Assembly (NCBI RefSeq): GCF_042679305.1
Contig: NZ_JBHTMP010000026.1
Coordinates: 1-64,000 of the forward strand
Length of the DNA stretch: 64,000 nucleotides
Source: Micromonospora_H sonneratiae
GTDB taxonomy: Bacteria; Actinomycetota; Actinomycetes; Mycobacteriales; Micromonosporaceae
Direction of reading: 5' to 3'
Position 1 is the first letter of the stretch, and each line of letters starts with the position of its first letter. The position numbers and the translations under genes were made by a program. The notes beneath the pieces were generated by a model, which saw only the letters and a list, made by a program, of their open reading frames with translations, was not told where the DNA came from and did no database searches. This document shows, in pieces, positions 1-10,836 of the stretch.

Positions 1-1991
1 CCGTCGCCGCTGTGGTGGCGCTGCACGCCGTCGGCGTCAGCCTGGCCCGACCCGGCACCACCGCCGCCGCCCTCGGGGTCGTGGCCCTGGTCGGCTTCGT
101 CGTCGCCGGACTCGCCCGGGTGCTGGCCGGCTCCCCCGACCGTACCGACCCCGACGAGATGCCCAGCCATCTGACCCAGGTCGGCGGGGCGGCCACCTGC
201 GGGGCGCTCTTCGCGCTGCCGGGAGCGGTCGCCGCGCTGGCCGCCACGCTTGGCTGGCCCGCGGGCATCATCGTCACCAGCGGGCTGGCGGCGTCGAGCC
301 TCGGGGTCGCCGTACTGGCCGTGGTCCGCCGACAGGTGCCGCAGTTCCTGCCGTACGCGACCCTCGGCACCGTCGCCGGTGCGACGTTCACCGCCGCCGC
401 CTCCGTACCCGCGGGTCTGCCGACCGGGGTCTACGCCGCAGCGGCGGCACTGCTGGGCGTGCTGGCCGAGCTGGTCCGGGCCTCCACCCCACCGCCGGCC
501 GTCACCACCGAACCGTCCCGTCGCTGGTCGGTGGTGCTCGAAGGTGCCCTACGCCGGCTACCCCGGCGATCGCTGCACGGAGCGTGGCCGGTCAGCCCGG
601 CGGTGGGGGCGATGGCCGCCGCCGCCCTACCGGTCGTCATCGCCCTGGCCGCCATCGCCCCGGCGCTGTTGGCCGCGCTGATCAAGCCGTACTGGACCCT
701 CACCGACGTCTGGGCCGGACCGCAGCCACAGTTGTTCGACTTCCCGGCCGGTGCGGTGGACGGCACCAACGTACTGGCCGCCCTGCTGCTCACCATCACG
801 GCGGCGTTGGCCGCCACCGGGCTGGCCGGGGGCCGACCGGCCCGGGCCGTGCCGGTGGTCCTGCCCGGTGCCGCGATCACGCTGCTCATCGCCCCGATCT
901 CGCTCGGCTTCGGCTGGCCCAACAGCACCATGGCGGCGCTGGCCGTGTTCGCGATCTCGATGCTCGGGCTGGCCCTGACCCCGCCGCCACCGATCGCCGA
1001 GCGGGCCCGGTCACTGCGACTGGCCCGGTTGCTGGTCTTCGCCATCGGTCTCGCCGCCGGTGGCGCGGGTCTGGCCGGCAGCCTGGCCACCCGGCCCATG
1101 ACCCTGTTCACCCTCGGTGGTGCCGTGGTCGTCGGTGCCGTGGCAGCCCTGGCCGGCCGTACGCAGACAGCCCGCATCCTCGGCTGGCTGTTCGCCTCGA
1201 TCATGGCGCAGCTCTTCGTACTCACCGCCGGGCTGGTCGCCGGCCTGTCCCCGGTCTGGTCCGCGTTCGGCGTACTGGCGGTCGGGGCGGCCCTGCTGGT
1301 GGCTGCGGCGACGCTACCCAGACTCCGTGATCCGGTGGCGACCCGCGAGGCCGCGACCGTGGAGTGGAGCGGGTACGCGGCAGCGCTCATCGCCGCTGCG
1401 TTGGCCTTCGACTCCCCCCGGCACATCGCCGCCCTGCTGGCCGGTTGGGGCGCGGTGCTCGGGGTCTCGGCGGCACGTCCCGGTCGCCGGGTGGTGCAAC
1501 GGCGGATCCTGTTCTGGGCCGCCGTGGGCTGCGAGATCAGCGCCTGGTGGCTGCTGATGGCGACCGCCGACGTCGCACTGGCGGAGGCGTACACGTTGCC
1601 GTTCGCCGCGCTGGCCCTGCTCGTCGGGGTGCTGGAGTTGCGGCACCGCCCCGACCTGAGCAGTTGGGTGGCGTACGGCCCGGCCCTGGTGGCGGCGTTC
1701 CTCCCCACCCTGGTCATCGTGCTGGCCACGGACACCAGCGCCCTACGGCAGGTGCTGCTCCTGCTCGGTGCGGTCGCCACGCTCATCTTCGGGTCGATGC
1801 GTCGTCAGCAGGCACCCGTGGTGGTCGGTGCCGTGGTCACCGCACTGGCCGCGCTGCATGCGCTCGCCACGGTCGGTCCGTGGTTGGTGCTGATCCCGGT
1901 CGGTGTGGTGCTACTGGTGCTCGGGGCCAGCAACGAGCGCCGACGCCGTACCCAGGAACGGCTCCGTGGTGCCCTACGCGGAATGCGCTGA
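1..1991 (+). CDS. Polytopic membrane protein, 5' end outside the window
   Basis: About 660 residues are visible and the frame is open to the left edge, so the true start probably lies upstream; the first usable start is a GTG at 12. The protein is a long series of hydrophobic segments rich in Ala, Leu, Val and Gly (well over a dozen likely membrane spans), broken by short Arg-rich or Pro-rich loops, for example around residues 150-195. It ends in a basic tail of Arg and Gln residues. No catalytic motif, ATP-binding site or known transporter signature was found, so the function is unknown. It ends 11 bp before the convergent purE stop. The family is not recognised; the membrane assignment is secure, everything else is open. 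Confidence 0.75.
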   Translation, partial: VAAVVALHAVGVSLARPGTTAAALGVVALVGFVVAGLARVLAGSPDRTDPDEMPSHLTQVGGAATCGALFALPGAVAALAATLGWPAGIIVTSGLAASSLGVAVLAVVRRQVPQFLPYATLGTVAGATFTAAASVPAGLPTGVYAAAAALLGVLAELVRASTPPPAVTTEPSRRWSVVLEGALRRLPRRSLHGAWPVSPAVGAMAAAALPVVIALAAIAPALLAALIKPYWTLTDVWAGPQPQLFDFPAGAVDGTNVLAALLLTITAALAATGLAGGRPARAVPVVLPGAAITLLIAPISLGFGWPNSTMAALAVFAISMLGLALTPPPPIAERARSLRLARLLVFAIGLAAGGAGLAGSLATRPMTLFTLGGAVVVGAVAALAGRTQTARILGWLFASIMAQLFVLTAGLVAGLSPVWSAFGVLAVGAALLVAAATLPRLRDPVATREAATVEWSGYAAALIAAALAFDSPRHIAALLAGWGAVLGVSAARPGRRVVQRRILFWAAVGCEISAWWLLMATADVALAEAYTLPFAALALLVGVLELRHRPDLSSWVAYGPALVAAFLPTLVIVLATDTSALRQVLLLLGAVATLIFGSMRRQQAPVVVGAVVTALAALHALATVGPWLVLIPVGVVLLVLGASNERRRRTQERLRGALRGMR

Positions 1992-2002
1992 CACCGTGTA
2001 GC

Positions 2003-2494
2003 TCAGGAGAGCGAGGCGCGCAGCGCGGCGTCCTTCTCGGCGACCAGCGCCTCCAGGTCGGCCTGGAACGCGGTCATCCTGGCCCGCAGGTTCTCGTCAG
2101 CGGCGGCCAGGATGCGTACGGCCAGCAACCCGGCGTTACGGGCGCCACCGATCGACACGGTCGCCACCGGCACCCCGGCCGGCATCTGCACGATCGACAG
2201 CAGCGAGTCCATCCCGTCGAGGTACTTGAGCGGCACCGGTACCCCGATCACCGGCAGCGGGGTGACCGACGCGACCATGCCCGGCAGGTGCGCGGCTCCG
2301 CCCGCCCCGGCGATGATCACCCGAATTCCCCGGCCGGCCGCCTCACGGGCGTAGTCGATCATCTTGACCGGGGTACGGTGCGCCGACACGACGCCCACCT
2401 CGTAGGCGACGCCGAACTCGTCGAGCGCCTCGGCAGCCCCCTTCATGGTGGCCCAGTCCGAGTCGCTTCCCATGATCACGCCGACCAGGCTCAC
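2003..2494 (-). CDS. purE: N5-carboxyaminoimidazole ribonucleotide mutase PurE
   Basis: 163 residues, normal for class I PurE. It converts N5-CAIR to CAIR in de novo purine synthesis, in the cytosol, using the product of PurK. The N-terminal MGSDSDW motif and the SAHRTP motif bind the substrate phosphate and ribose; GAGGAAHLPGM and the PVIGVPV segment are also typical. The GTG start at 2494 is chosen because it overlaps the purK stop as GTGA, giving translational coupling; a longer reading from 2512 would run into purK without family support. purK-purE is a two-gene operon read leftwards. Confidence 0.96.
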   Translation of the reverse strand: MSLVGVIMGSDSDWATMKGAAEALDEFGVAYEVGVVSAHRTPVKMIDYAREAAGRGIRVIIAGAGGAAHLPGMVASVTPLPVIGVPVPLKYLDGMDSLLSIVQMPAGVPVATVSIGGARNAGLLAVRILAAADENLRARMTAFQADLEALVAEKDAALRASLS

Positions 2495-3777
2495 TTGCCC
2501 TCCCGCAGCCACCGCGCCGCACGCTCGGCGCGCGCCCGTACCTCGTCCATGTCGTCGCCGAGCACCGTGACGTGCCCGATCTTCCGTCCGGGACGGACCT
2601 GCTTGCCGTAGAGGTGCACCTTGACCCCCGGGTCCTCGGCGAAGAGGTGGTGCAACCGCTCGTCGATCGACATCCCACCCTCCGGGCCACCGAGCACGTT
2701 GGCCATCGCCACGGCCGGCGCGGTCAGCGCGGTGTCCCCCATCGGGTAGTCGAGAACCGCCCGCAGGTGCTGCTCGAACTGCGAGGTCCGGGCCCCTTCG
2801 ATGGTCCAGTGCCCCGAGTTGTGCGGACGCATGGCCAGCTCGTTGACCACCAACCTCGGCCCGCCGCCGGTTTCGCCGGCCCCGTCGACCCCACCGGCCC
2901 GAGGCCCGACTGCGTCAACCTCGCTGGCCTGACCGGTCCGAGGCCCGACTGCGTCGACCTCGCTGGCCCGACCGGTTCGAGGCCCGACTGCGTCGACCTC
3001 GAAGAGCTCCACGGCCAGCATGCCGACCACGCCGAGCGCGTTGGCGATGTCGATCGCCAACTGCTGGGCCCGTAGTGCCAGGGCCTCCGGCAGCGCCGGG
3101 GCCGGGGCCAGCACCTCGACACAGATGCCGTCGCGCTGCACGGTCTCCACCACCGGGTACGCGGCCACCTGGCCGAACGGCGAGCGGGCGACCTGCACGG
3201 CCAACTCCCGCCGCAGCGCCACCCGTTCCTCGACGATCAGCTCGGTGCCGCCCTCGATCAGCAGCGCGGTCTGCTCGGCTGCTTCCCGGGCGTCGGACAC
3301 CACCCACACGCCCCGGCCGTCGTAGCCGCCCCGGGCTGCCTTGAGTACGACCGGCCAACCCACCCGGTCGCCGAACTCGACCACGTCCTCGGGCAGGGTC
3401 ACCGGTTGCCAGGCGGGCATCGGCGCCAACGCCGACAGCCGTTCCCGCATCGCCCGCTTGTCCTGGGCGTAGAGCAGCGCCTCCGCACCCGGATACACCG
3501 CCACCCCCTCGGTGGCCAGCGCCTGGACATGCTCGTTGGGTACGTGTTCGTGGTCGAAGGTGACCACGTCACACCCCTTGGCGAAGGTCCGTAGGGCCGC
3601 CAGGTCGGTGTGGTCGCCGTACCGGACGTCGGCGGCGACCAGCGCGGCACCGTCCTCCGGCGTGAGCGCGAGGACGCGCAGCGACTGGCCAAGGGCGATC
3701 GAGGCCTGATGGGTCATCCGGGCCAGCTGGCCACCGCCCACCATGCCGACAACGGGAAGTCCGGTACGTGAATCCAT
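2491..3777 (-). CDS. purK: 5-(carboxyamino)imidazole ribonucleotide synthase PurK, with an internal tandem repeat
   Basis: 428 residues. This ATP-grasp enzyme carboxylates AIR with bicarbonate to N5-CAIR, the step before PurE. The N-terminal VGMVGGGQLARM motif, the FDHEHV motif, the VLKAARGGYDGRGV ATP-grasp loop and the C-terminal NELAMRPHNSGHWT motif are all present. The ATG at 3777 places the Gly-rich motif at residue 9, as usual in the family; upstream in-frame codons look non-coding. Between VELFEVDA and LVVNELA, where the family normally has a short turn, lies an insertion of about 45 residues. It is built of 13-residue repeats (EVDAVGPRTG...) encoded by a 39-bp tandem repeat at 2901-3001. 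The active-site motifs are intact, so the protein is probably functional. Confidence 0.96.
   Translation of the reverse strand: MDSRTGLPVVGMVGGGQLARMTHQASIALGQSLRVLALTPEDGAALVAADVRYGDHTDLAALRTFAKGCDVVTFDHEHVPNEHVQALATEGVAVYPGAEALLYAQDKRAMRERLSALAPMPAWQPVTLPEDVVEFGDRVGWPVVLKAARGGYDGRGVWVVSDAREAAEQTALLIEGGTELIVEERVALRRELAVQVARSPFGQVAAYPVVETVQRDGICVEVLAPAPALPEALALRAQQLAIDIANALGVVGMLAVELFEVDAVGPRTGRASEVDAVGPRTGQASEVDAVGPRAGGVDGAGETGGGPRLVVNELAMRPHNSGHWTIEGARTSQFEQHLRAVLDYPMGDTALTAPAVAMANVLGGPEGGMSIDERLHHLFAEDPGVKVHLYGKQVRPGRKIGHVTVLGDDMDEVRARAERAARWLREGK
2901..3001. repeat. 39-bp tandem repeat inside purK (about 2.6 copies)
   Basis: Copies start at 2901, 2940 and 2979; the third is partial (about 23 bp). 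The unit length is a multiple of three, so purK stays in frame and gains 13-residue repeats. The first two copies differ at only a few positions, which suggests recent duplication. Confidence 0.93.
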
Positions 3778-3833
3778 AACGGCGATCAGCGTAGCGTTGC
3801 CCAGGCAGCCGCCCCCAATCGCTGGCCCAGAAA

Positions 3834-4493
3834 GTGAGCAGCAAAGTGCGAGATCTTCTCCGTGGCCTTCCCGTACTGGCCCATCCGACACCGGAGTTCG
3901 ACGTGGAGGCCGCACCGGCAGAGCCGACGGAGTTGTTCACCGCATGGCTGACCGGGGCGATCGCCGCCGGTGTGGCCGAGCCGCACGCGATGACCCTCTC
4001 GACCGTGGATGCCGACGGGCAGCCCGACGCGCGGGTGCTCATCCTGAAGGACCTGGACGCCGACGGCAACTGGCACTACGCGACCACCTCGACCAGCGCC
4101 AAGGGCCGACAGGTCGCCGCGAACCCCCGGGTGGCGCTCAGTTTCCACTGGCGGGAGCAGGGCCGGCAGATCCGGGTACGCGGCACCGCCCGCCCCGCCG
4201 AGCCCGACGTCTCCCGGCAGGACTTCCTGGCCCGGCCGGCGGGCTCCCGGACGGCCAGCCTGGTCGGCCGGCAGAGTGAGGTGCTGACCGACCGGGTGGA
4301 GTTGACCGAAGCGCTCGCGGCAGCCCGGACCCGGGTCGCCGCCGACCCGAGCGTGGTCTCCGAAACGCACGTCGTCTACGTCGTACGCCCCGACACCATC
4401 GAGTTCTGGCAGGCCGACCCGGAGCGCGAGCACATCCGCCTGCGGTACCGGCGCAGTGGCGGCACCTGGGCGCGGGAGCTGCTCTGGCCCTGA
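3834..4493 (+). CDS. pdxH: Pyridoxamine 5'-phosphate oxidase (PNPOx family, PdxH-like)
   Basis: 219 residues, close to typical PdxH length. PdxH oxidises PNP or PMP to pyridoxal 5'-phosphate using FMN. The ARVLILKDLDADG segment, the TSTSAKGRQ(V)AANPRVAL segment and the FHWREQGRQIRVRG segment follow the FMN- and substrate-binding order of the family. The C-terminal dimerisation region ends in RRSGGTWARELLWP, against RLxP in canonical PdxH. GTG at 3834 is used; a second GTG at 3846 is possible, and neither has a strong Shine-Dalgarno. It diverges from purK across 56 bp containing a TAGCGT box at 3792-3797. Actinobacterial PNPOx proteins include non-PdxH F420 or flavin enzymes, but the layout favours PdxH. 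Confidence 0.85.
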   Translation: MSSKVRDLLRGLPVLAHPTPEFDVEAAPAEPTELFTAWLTGAIAAGVAEPHAMTLSTVDADGQPDARVLILKDLDADGNWHYATTSTSAKGRQVAANPRVALSFHWREQGRQIRVRGTARPAEPDVSRQDFLARPAGSRTASLVGRQSEVLTDRVELTEALAAARTRVAADPSVVSETHVVYVVRPDTIEFWQADPEREHIRLRYRRSGGTWARELLWP

Positions 4494-4498
4494 GGTGT

Positions 4499-4546
4499 GG
4501 GAAGGGGCCGCCGGCACGGCAAACCGCGCTTGAAGGCGGCCCTTCC
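4499..4546. terminator. Bidirectional hairpin between pdxH and the DUF255 gene
   Basis: GGAAGGGGCCGCC pairs with GGCGGCCCTTCC (one bulged G) across a loop of about 22 nt. It lies in the 63-bp gap between two convergent genes, as expected for a shared terminator; there is no clear U-tract. Confidence 0.6.
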
Positions 4547-4556
4547 TGACACCCGG

Positions 4557-6596
<2,040 letters not shown>

Positions 6597-6689
6597 CTGA
6601 CGACCATATACAAGGCGGAACCGGCACCCGTATCCAAGACGGAAAAGGTGCTAGCCGAGACGAGGAACTTCGTATTCGGGAGGAGAAGG

Positions 6690-9242
6690 TCAGGAGGCGC
6701 CGTCGGCCCGCAACGGGAAGATCCGGGCCGGGGCGGAGTCGAGCAGTGACCGGAGCACCGAGACGATCTTGTCGGACGGCATCGGTTTGAAGAAGTGGTA
6801 GCCCTGGGCGGCGGTGCAGCCCAGCTCGGCGAGGACAGCACGCTGGTCGGCGGTCTCCACCCCCTCCGCGACCACCCGCAGGCCCAACTCCCGCCCCAGG
6901 TCCACCGTGGTACGGACGATCGCGGCGGCCTCCGGCGACTCCGCCATCCGCATCACGAACGACCGGTCGACCTTGAGTTCGTCCACCGCGATCCGGGTGA
7001 GGAAGGTCAACGACGAGAACCCGGTGCCGAAGTCGTCCACGGCGAGTTGTACGCCCATCGACCGCAGGGCGGCCAGCACCTCGTCGATGACCTCCAGCTC
7101 GCTCATCATCACCGTCTCGGTGATCTCCAGTACGAGCCGGTGTGGTGGCACCTGATGGCGACGCAGCGTCTCGGCGACCTCGGCCGGCAACCTCGGATCG
7201 AGCAGGCTCCGGGCGGACAGGTTGATCGAGATCGGCACGTCGACACCGTGCCGGGCCCAGTCGGCCGCAACCGCCAGTGCCTTGTCGATGACGTACCGGG
7301 TGAACGCGCCCAGCAGCTCGCTGCCCTCGACCGGTCGTACGAAGTCCATCGGGCTGAGCCAGCCCCGCCGTGGATGGTGCCAACGGATCAGCGCCTCCAC
7401 CCCGGTCGGCACTCCGGTGCTCAGGTCGACCGCCGGCTGCAACGCCAGGACGAGCTGGTCGTCGGAGTCCAGCGCCTCCCGGAGTTCGGCCAGCAGCGCG
7501 AGCTGGTCGGTGCTGGCGTCGTCCTTGCTGCTGTCGTACGAGGCGACGTTGCTGCCGCCCTCCTTCGCCTGGTACATGGCGATGTCGGCCCGACGCAGCA
7601 GTTCGGTCATGTCGGCGGTGCCCGCCCCGGCGACCACCACCCCCACCGAGGCCTCGACCGACATCTTGACCCCGGCGACCTCGGACGGATCGGCCAGACG
7701 ATCGACGATCTCCCTCGCCCGGCGCAGCGCGGGTTGCAGGGGGGACGGCCGGTCCCCGAGTACGGTCGGCTCACCCAACACCGGCAGGTTGGGGATCAGC
7801 AGCGCGAACTCGTCGCCGCCGAGCCGGCCGAGCAGCTCACCGGGCCGGGCCATCGCGGCCAGCCGGGCACCCGCCACCTGGAGGAGTTCGTCTCCGGCCG
7901 CATGGCCCAGGGTGTCGTTGACCTCCTTGAAGTGGTTGATGTCGAGCAGCAGCAACGCCACCGGATGATCGTGTCCGAGCTGGTGGAGCGTCACGTCCCC
8001 CTTGCTCAGCATCGCCACCCGGTTGGCCAGACTGGTGAGCGGGTCGTGCAACGCCTCATAGGAGGATCGCGCCGTCACGATGCGCAGCTCCCGGTGGGTG
8101 GCAGCATCGTGCAGGGCGGCGGCCAGCGCGTCGGCGAAGGCCGACAGGGCGTCCAGTTCCCGCTCCCCGGGGCTCGCCGACCGGGGAAGTCGTACGGTCA
8201 ACTCCCCGACATGGACGGTGCCGACCACGAGCGATCGGGTGAGTTCCTGTTCGGTGTACTCCGGTCTGGCCTGCGGCGGCATCTCGCGGTCGACGATCCG
8301 CCCGGTGGGATCGCCACGGTAGCGGCGCCACCGTCCATCCCGGCGTAGCACGTCGACGTCGACCAGCTCCGCGTTGAACAGCGCCACCGCACCACCGACA
8401 CCGGCGATCGCCACGCTGCGCTCGTCGAGCTGGTTGAGCGCGCGGGTCGCATCGGCGAAGACCCGCCACGTCCGGCGCTCGTCGTCGGCCCGCAACCGGT
8501 GGCTGTAGGTCTGCTGTAGCAGCCACAGCGCCGGAGGCAACAGGACCAGCCAGCGTGGATTGATGTCGATCAGGGTGACCACGGCCAACCCGACGAAGAC
8601 GTTGCCGATGAACATCAGCGCCTTGCCCCGCATCGCCCGCATCAGCAACGGCCGGATCGGCAGCCGGTGGTGCAGCGACATCGTGACGCCGACGAGGCCG
8701 ATGGTGACCAGCAGGTAGGTGGCCGCCCCGAGGGTCAACGCACCGGCGAGAGCGGGCGTCAATCCGGCTGCCAGCGGCCGGGCCAGCAGGGACGTGACGG
8801 CGGTGGCGAGGGTGACGGCGACGACGATGGAGGCGACGTTGTGTAGCACCTTGACGGGCGAACGCCGGTCCGTGAAGATCGACAGCAACGTCAGGGCCAA
8901 CCCGGCACCGACAAGGGCGGCGGCGGGCAACCAGTTGGCGGGCGCGAGGTAGCAACCGACGATGAAGGCCGCTTCCCCCCAGGCGACACTGATCTCGCCG
9001 GACGCCACCCGGACCCGCAGCCGGGCCAGGAGTGCAACCGCCACCACCCCGACAACGAGGCCGAATCGGAGCAGCGGTGGCAGTCGGTCGGTGGCCGGCA
9101 GGTCCGCCGGCAGAACCAGGCCGGTCACGGCCGCGGTGAAGGTGAGGGCCACCAGGATCGCGCTGACGGCCAGGAGCCGAGGCGGGAGTTCAGCGCCGCC
9201 GAAGCGGGCCGCGAGCCGCTGGGCCTTCCGGCCGGTGGTCAC
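6690..9242 (-). CDS. Membrane-anchored GGDEF-EAL c-di-GMP cyclase/phosphodiesterase
   Basis: 850 residues. About six hydrophobic segments span residues 15-235, followed by a linker that may hold a small sensory domain (about 250-390). A GGDEF domain follows, with the intact motif GGDEF at about residues 475-479, and then an EAL domain with EAL at about residue 616. The EAL domain keeps INLSARS, ETVMM, DDFGTGFSSL, KVDRSFV and VAEGVET. With both motifs intact, the protein could both make and degrade c-di-GMP; the net direction cannot be read from sequence. The GTG at 9242 is chosen over a longer frame to 9344 because GGAGGAG lies 6-7 nt upstream. The gene stands alone, downstream of a region with nested inverted repeats at 9376-9426. 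Confidence 0.95.
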   Translation of the reverse strand: MTTGRKAQRLAARFGGAELPPRLLAVSAILVALTFTAAVTGLVLPADLPATDRLPPLLRFGLVVGVVAVALLARLRVRVASGEISVAWGEAAFIVGCYLAPANWLPAAALVGAGLALTLLSIFTDRRSPVKVLHNVASIVVAVTLATAVTSLLARPLAAGLTPALAGALTLGAATYLLVTIGLVGVTMSLHHRLPIRPLLMRAMRGKALMFIGNVFVGLAVVTLIDINPRWLVLLPPALWLLQQTYSHRLRADDERRTWRVFADATRALNQLDERSVAIAGVGGAVALFNAELVDVDVLRRDGRWRRYRGDPTGRIVDREMPPQARPEYTEQELTRSLVVGTVHVGELTVRLPRSASPGERELDALSAFADALAAALHDAATHRELRIVTARSSYEALHDPLTSLANRVAMLSKGDVTLHQLGHDHPVALLLLDINHFKEVNDTLGHAAGDELLQVAGARLAAMARPGELLGRLGGDEFALLIPNLPVLGEPTVLGDRPSPLQPALRRAREIVDRLADPSEVAGVKMSVEASVGVVVAGAGTADMTELLRRADIAMYQAKEGGSNVASYDSSKDDASTDQLALLAELREALDSDDQLVLALQPAVDLSTGVPTGVEALIRWHHPRRGWLSPMDFVRPVEGSELLGAFTRYVIDKALAVAADWARHGVDVPISINLSARSLLDPRLPAEVAETLRRHQVPPHRLVLEITETVMMSELEVIDEVLAALRSMGVQLAVDDFGTGFSSLTFLTRIAVDELKVDRSFVMRMAESPEAAAIVRTTVDLGRELGLRVVAEGVETADQRAVLAELGCTAAQGYHFFKPMPSDKIVSVLRSLLDSAPARIFPLRADGAS

Positions 9243-9375
9243 GGATCTCCTCCGGCGAGGGTACGACCCGACACAGCACGCTCCGGCCGGGCAGAACGCC
9301 GGACACCGGATCGTCTGACAGTCATCGGCACCCCTTCCGCGCATGGTGCGGGGACTTTTGGCCCCCGGCGGGAAG

Positions 9376-9426
9376 GCTAAGCCAAACCTGTTAAGTACAA
9401 CAGGGGCCTGCTAACCGATTTAGCCG
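9376..9426. promoter_or_regulatory. Nested inverted repeats upstream of the GGDEF-EAL gene
   Basis: An outer pair GGCTAA (9376) and TTAGCC (9421) encloses an inner perfect pair CCTGTT (9388) and AACAGG (9400) around AAGTAC. The stretch is AT-rich for this genome. It lies just after the 9430 gene and about 130 bp before the GGDEF-EAL start, so it could be a terminator of the former, an operator of the latter, or both. Confidence 0.45.
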
Positions 9427-9429
9427 GAA

Positions 9430-9738
9430 TCATGCCCCGGATTGCACGTCCCTGCCCAGGTGGGCGGTGTCGGGAACGCTCCCGCGACTTTCCTTGACGG
9501 TGGCACCATCTGTCGGATCAAGGACTGCCGCCTCAGCGGTCCGATCAGCCACTCCGGTTCCCCCCTGGTCCGGGAACTGGGCCGGGAGCCGGCGCAGCCG
9601 GCCGTTCATGTTCCGGATCAGCAGGACCGTGGCGATGGCCAGCACCACGATGAGAAACAGACCCATCGGACCAGCCAGCCCACCGGTCCGGGTGTCACCA
9701 AAGTTGTTCTCCGCGAGCACCTGCGCGGCGGTCAGCAT
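9430..9738 (-). CDS. Small single-span membrane protein downstream of mca
   Basis: 102 residues. Residues 1-24 look like an exported N-terminus, residues 24-43 form one strong hydrophobic segment (MGLFLIVVLAIATVLLIRNM), and a basic stretch NGRLRRLP follows. The rest is a polar, probably cytoplasmic tail. A short membrane protein next to mca recurs in actinomycetes, but no function is known to me. It is read leftwards, 51 bp after mca, probably in the same transcript. Confidence 0.75.
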   Translation of the reverse strand: MLTAAQVLAENNFGDTRTGGLAGPMGLFLIVVLAIATVLLIRNMNGRLRRLPAQFPDQGGTGVADRTAEAAVLDPTDGATVKESRGSVPDTAHLGRDVQSGA

Positions 9739-9789
9739 GACTGGGCTCCTCTGAAATGCGGGTCTGGGTCCACCGTACGCCCCTGGCGG

Positions 9790-10701
9790 TCAGCGGGCAC
9801 CGGTGGTGTCCCGTACGCCGGCGAAGAGGTCCGACTCGGGCAGTGGGCTGTCGACCAGGGATCGAGCCAGCTGGAAGTCCTCCGTCGGCCACGCCTGCCG
9901 CTGCACCTCCATCGGCACCTGGAACCAGAAGCCGTCCGGGTCGACCTGGGTGGCGTGCGCCCGAAGCGCGTCGTCGCGGACCGGGAAGTACTCGCCGCAC
10001 TCGACCCGGGTGGTGATCCGGGTGCCCTTGTCGACCTGGTCGCCCCAGCGGTCCAGCCATTCCACGTACGGCGACTCGCGCCCCGCCGCCAGCATGGCCT
10101 CGTGCAGCGCCATGATCTTGGCCTTGGAGAACCCGACGTCGTAGTAGAGCTTGAGCGGCTGCCATGGCTCGCCCAGCTCCGGGAAACGGGCCGGGTCGCC
10201 CGCTGCGTCGAACGCCGCCACGCTGATCTTGTGGCACATGATGTGGTCCGGGTGCGGATAGCCGCCCTGCTCGTCGTAGGTCGTCACCACGTGCGGCCGG
10301 AACTGGCGCATCAGGCGGACCAGCGGGCCGGCGGCGACCTCGACGTCCTGTAGGGCGAAGCAGCCCTCGGGCAGCGGCGGCAGCGGGTCGCCCTCGGGCA
10401 GCCCCGAGTCGACGAAGCCCAGCCAGGCCTGCTCGACGCCGAGAATGGCGCGGGCGGCGTCCATCTCGGCGCGCCGGACCTCGGCGATGTTGGCCCACAC
10501 CTCGGGACGGTCCAGCTTCGGGTTGAGCACGCTGCCCCGCTCACCACCGGTACACGTGACGACCAGTACCTCGACCCCCTCAGCGAGGTACCTGGCCATC
10601 GTCGCGGCACCCTTGCTCGACTCGTCGTCGGGATGGGCGTGGACAGCCATCAGGCGTAGTTGCTCTGCCAACTCAGGTGCTCCCTCGTCTTTGCCCGTCA
10701 C
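9790..10701 (-). CDS. mca: Mycothiol S-conjugate amidase Mca
   Basis: 303 residues from the GTG at 10701. Mca cleaves mycothiol S-conjugates to release mercapturates and GlcN-Ins; it is a zinc LmbE/PIG-L family amidase found only in mycothiol-making actinobacteria. The zinc-binding AHPDDE motif lies near the N-terminus (MAVHAHPDDESSKGA), followed by TCTGGERGSVLNP and the YPHPDHIMCHK motif that supplies the third metal ligand. MshB is the close paralogue, but the ERGSVLNPKLD region and the length fit Mca better. An ATG at 10746 would add 15 residues; neither start has a strong ribosome-binding site. Confidence 0.93.
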   Translation of the reverse strand: MTGKDEGAPELAEQLRLMAVHAHPDDESSKGAATMARYLAEGVEVLVVTCTGGERGSVLNPKLDRPEVWANIAEVRRAEMDAARAILGVEQAWLGFVDSGLPEGDPLPPLPEGCFALQDVEVAAGPLVRLMRQFRPHVVTTYDEQGGYPHPDHIMCHKISVAAFDAAGDPARFPELGEPWQPLKLYYDVGFSKAKIMALHEAMLAAGRESPYVEWLDRWGDQVDKGTRITTRVECGEYFPVRDDALRAHATQVDPDGFWFQVPMEVQRQAWPTEDFQLARSLVDSPLPESDLFAGVRDTTGAR

Positions 10702-10836
10702 CCGGACCCCGTGCCCGGTGGGCCGACCTGCCCGGCTTTGGGTCACCTGCCGGTAGCGGCCGGTTGCCCGGCTGAGAAGATGGACCCTGTCATTCTGGCC
10801 GATGCCACCGACAACAAGCGTAGGAGATTACCTCCG

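Noticed and set aside
2901..3001. PurK repeat as a frameshift or disrupted gene
   Set aside because: The repeat is a multiple of three and all downstream motifs remain in frame.
9243..9429. c-di-GMP riboswitch before the GGDEF-EAL gene
   Set aside because: The conserved GEMM core bases are not present; only simple inverted repeats were found.
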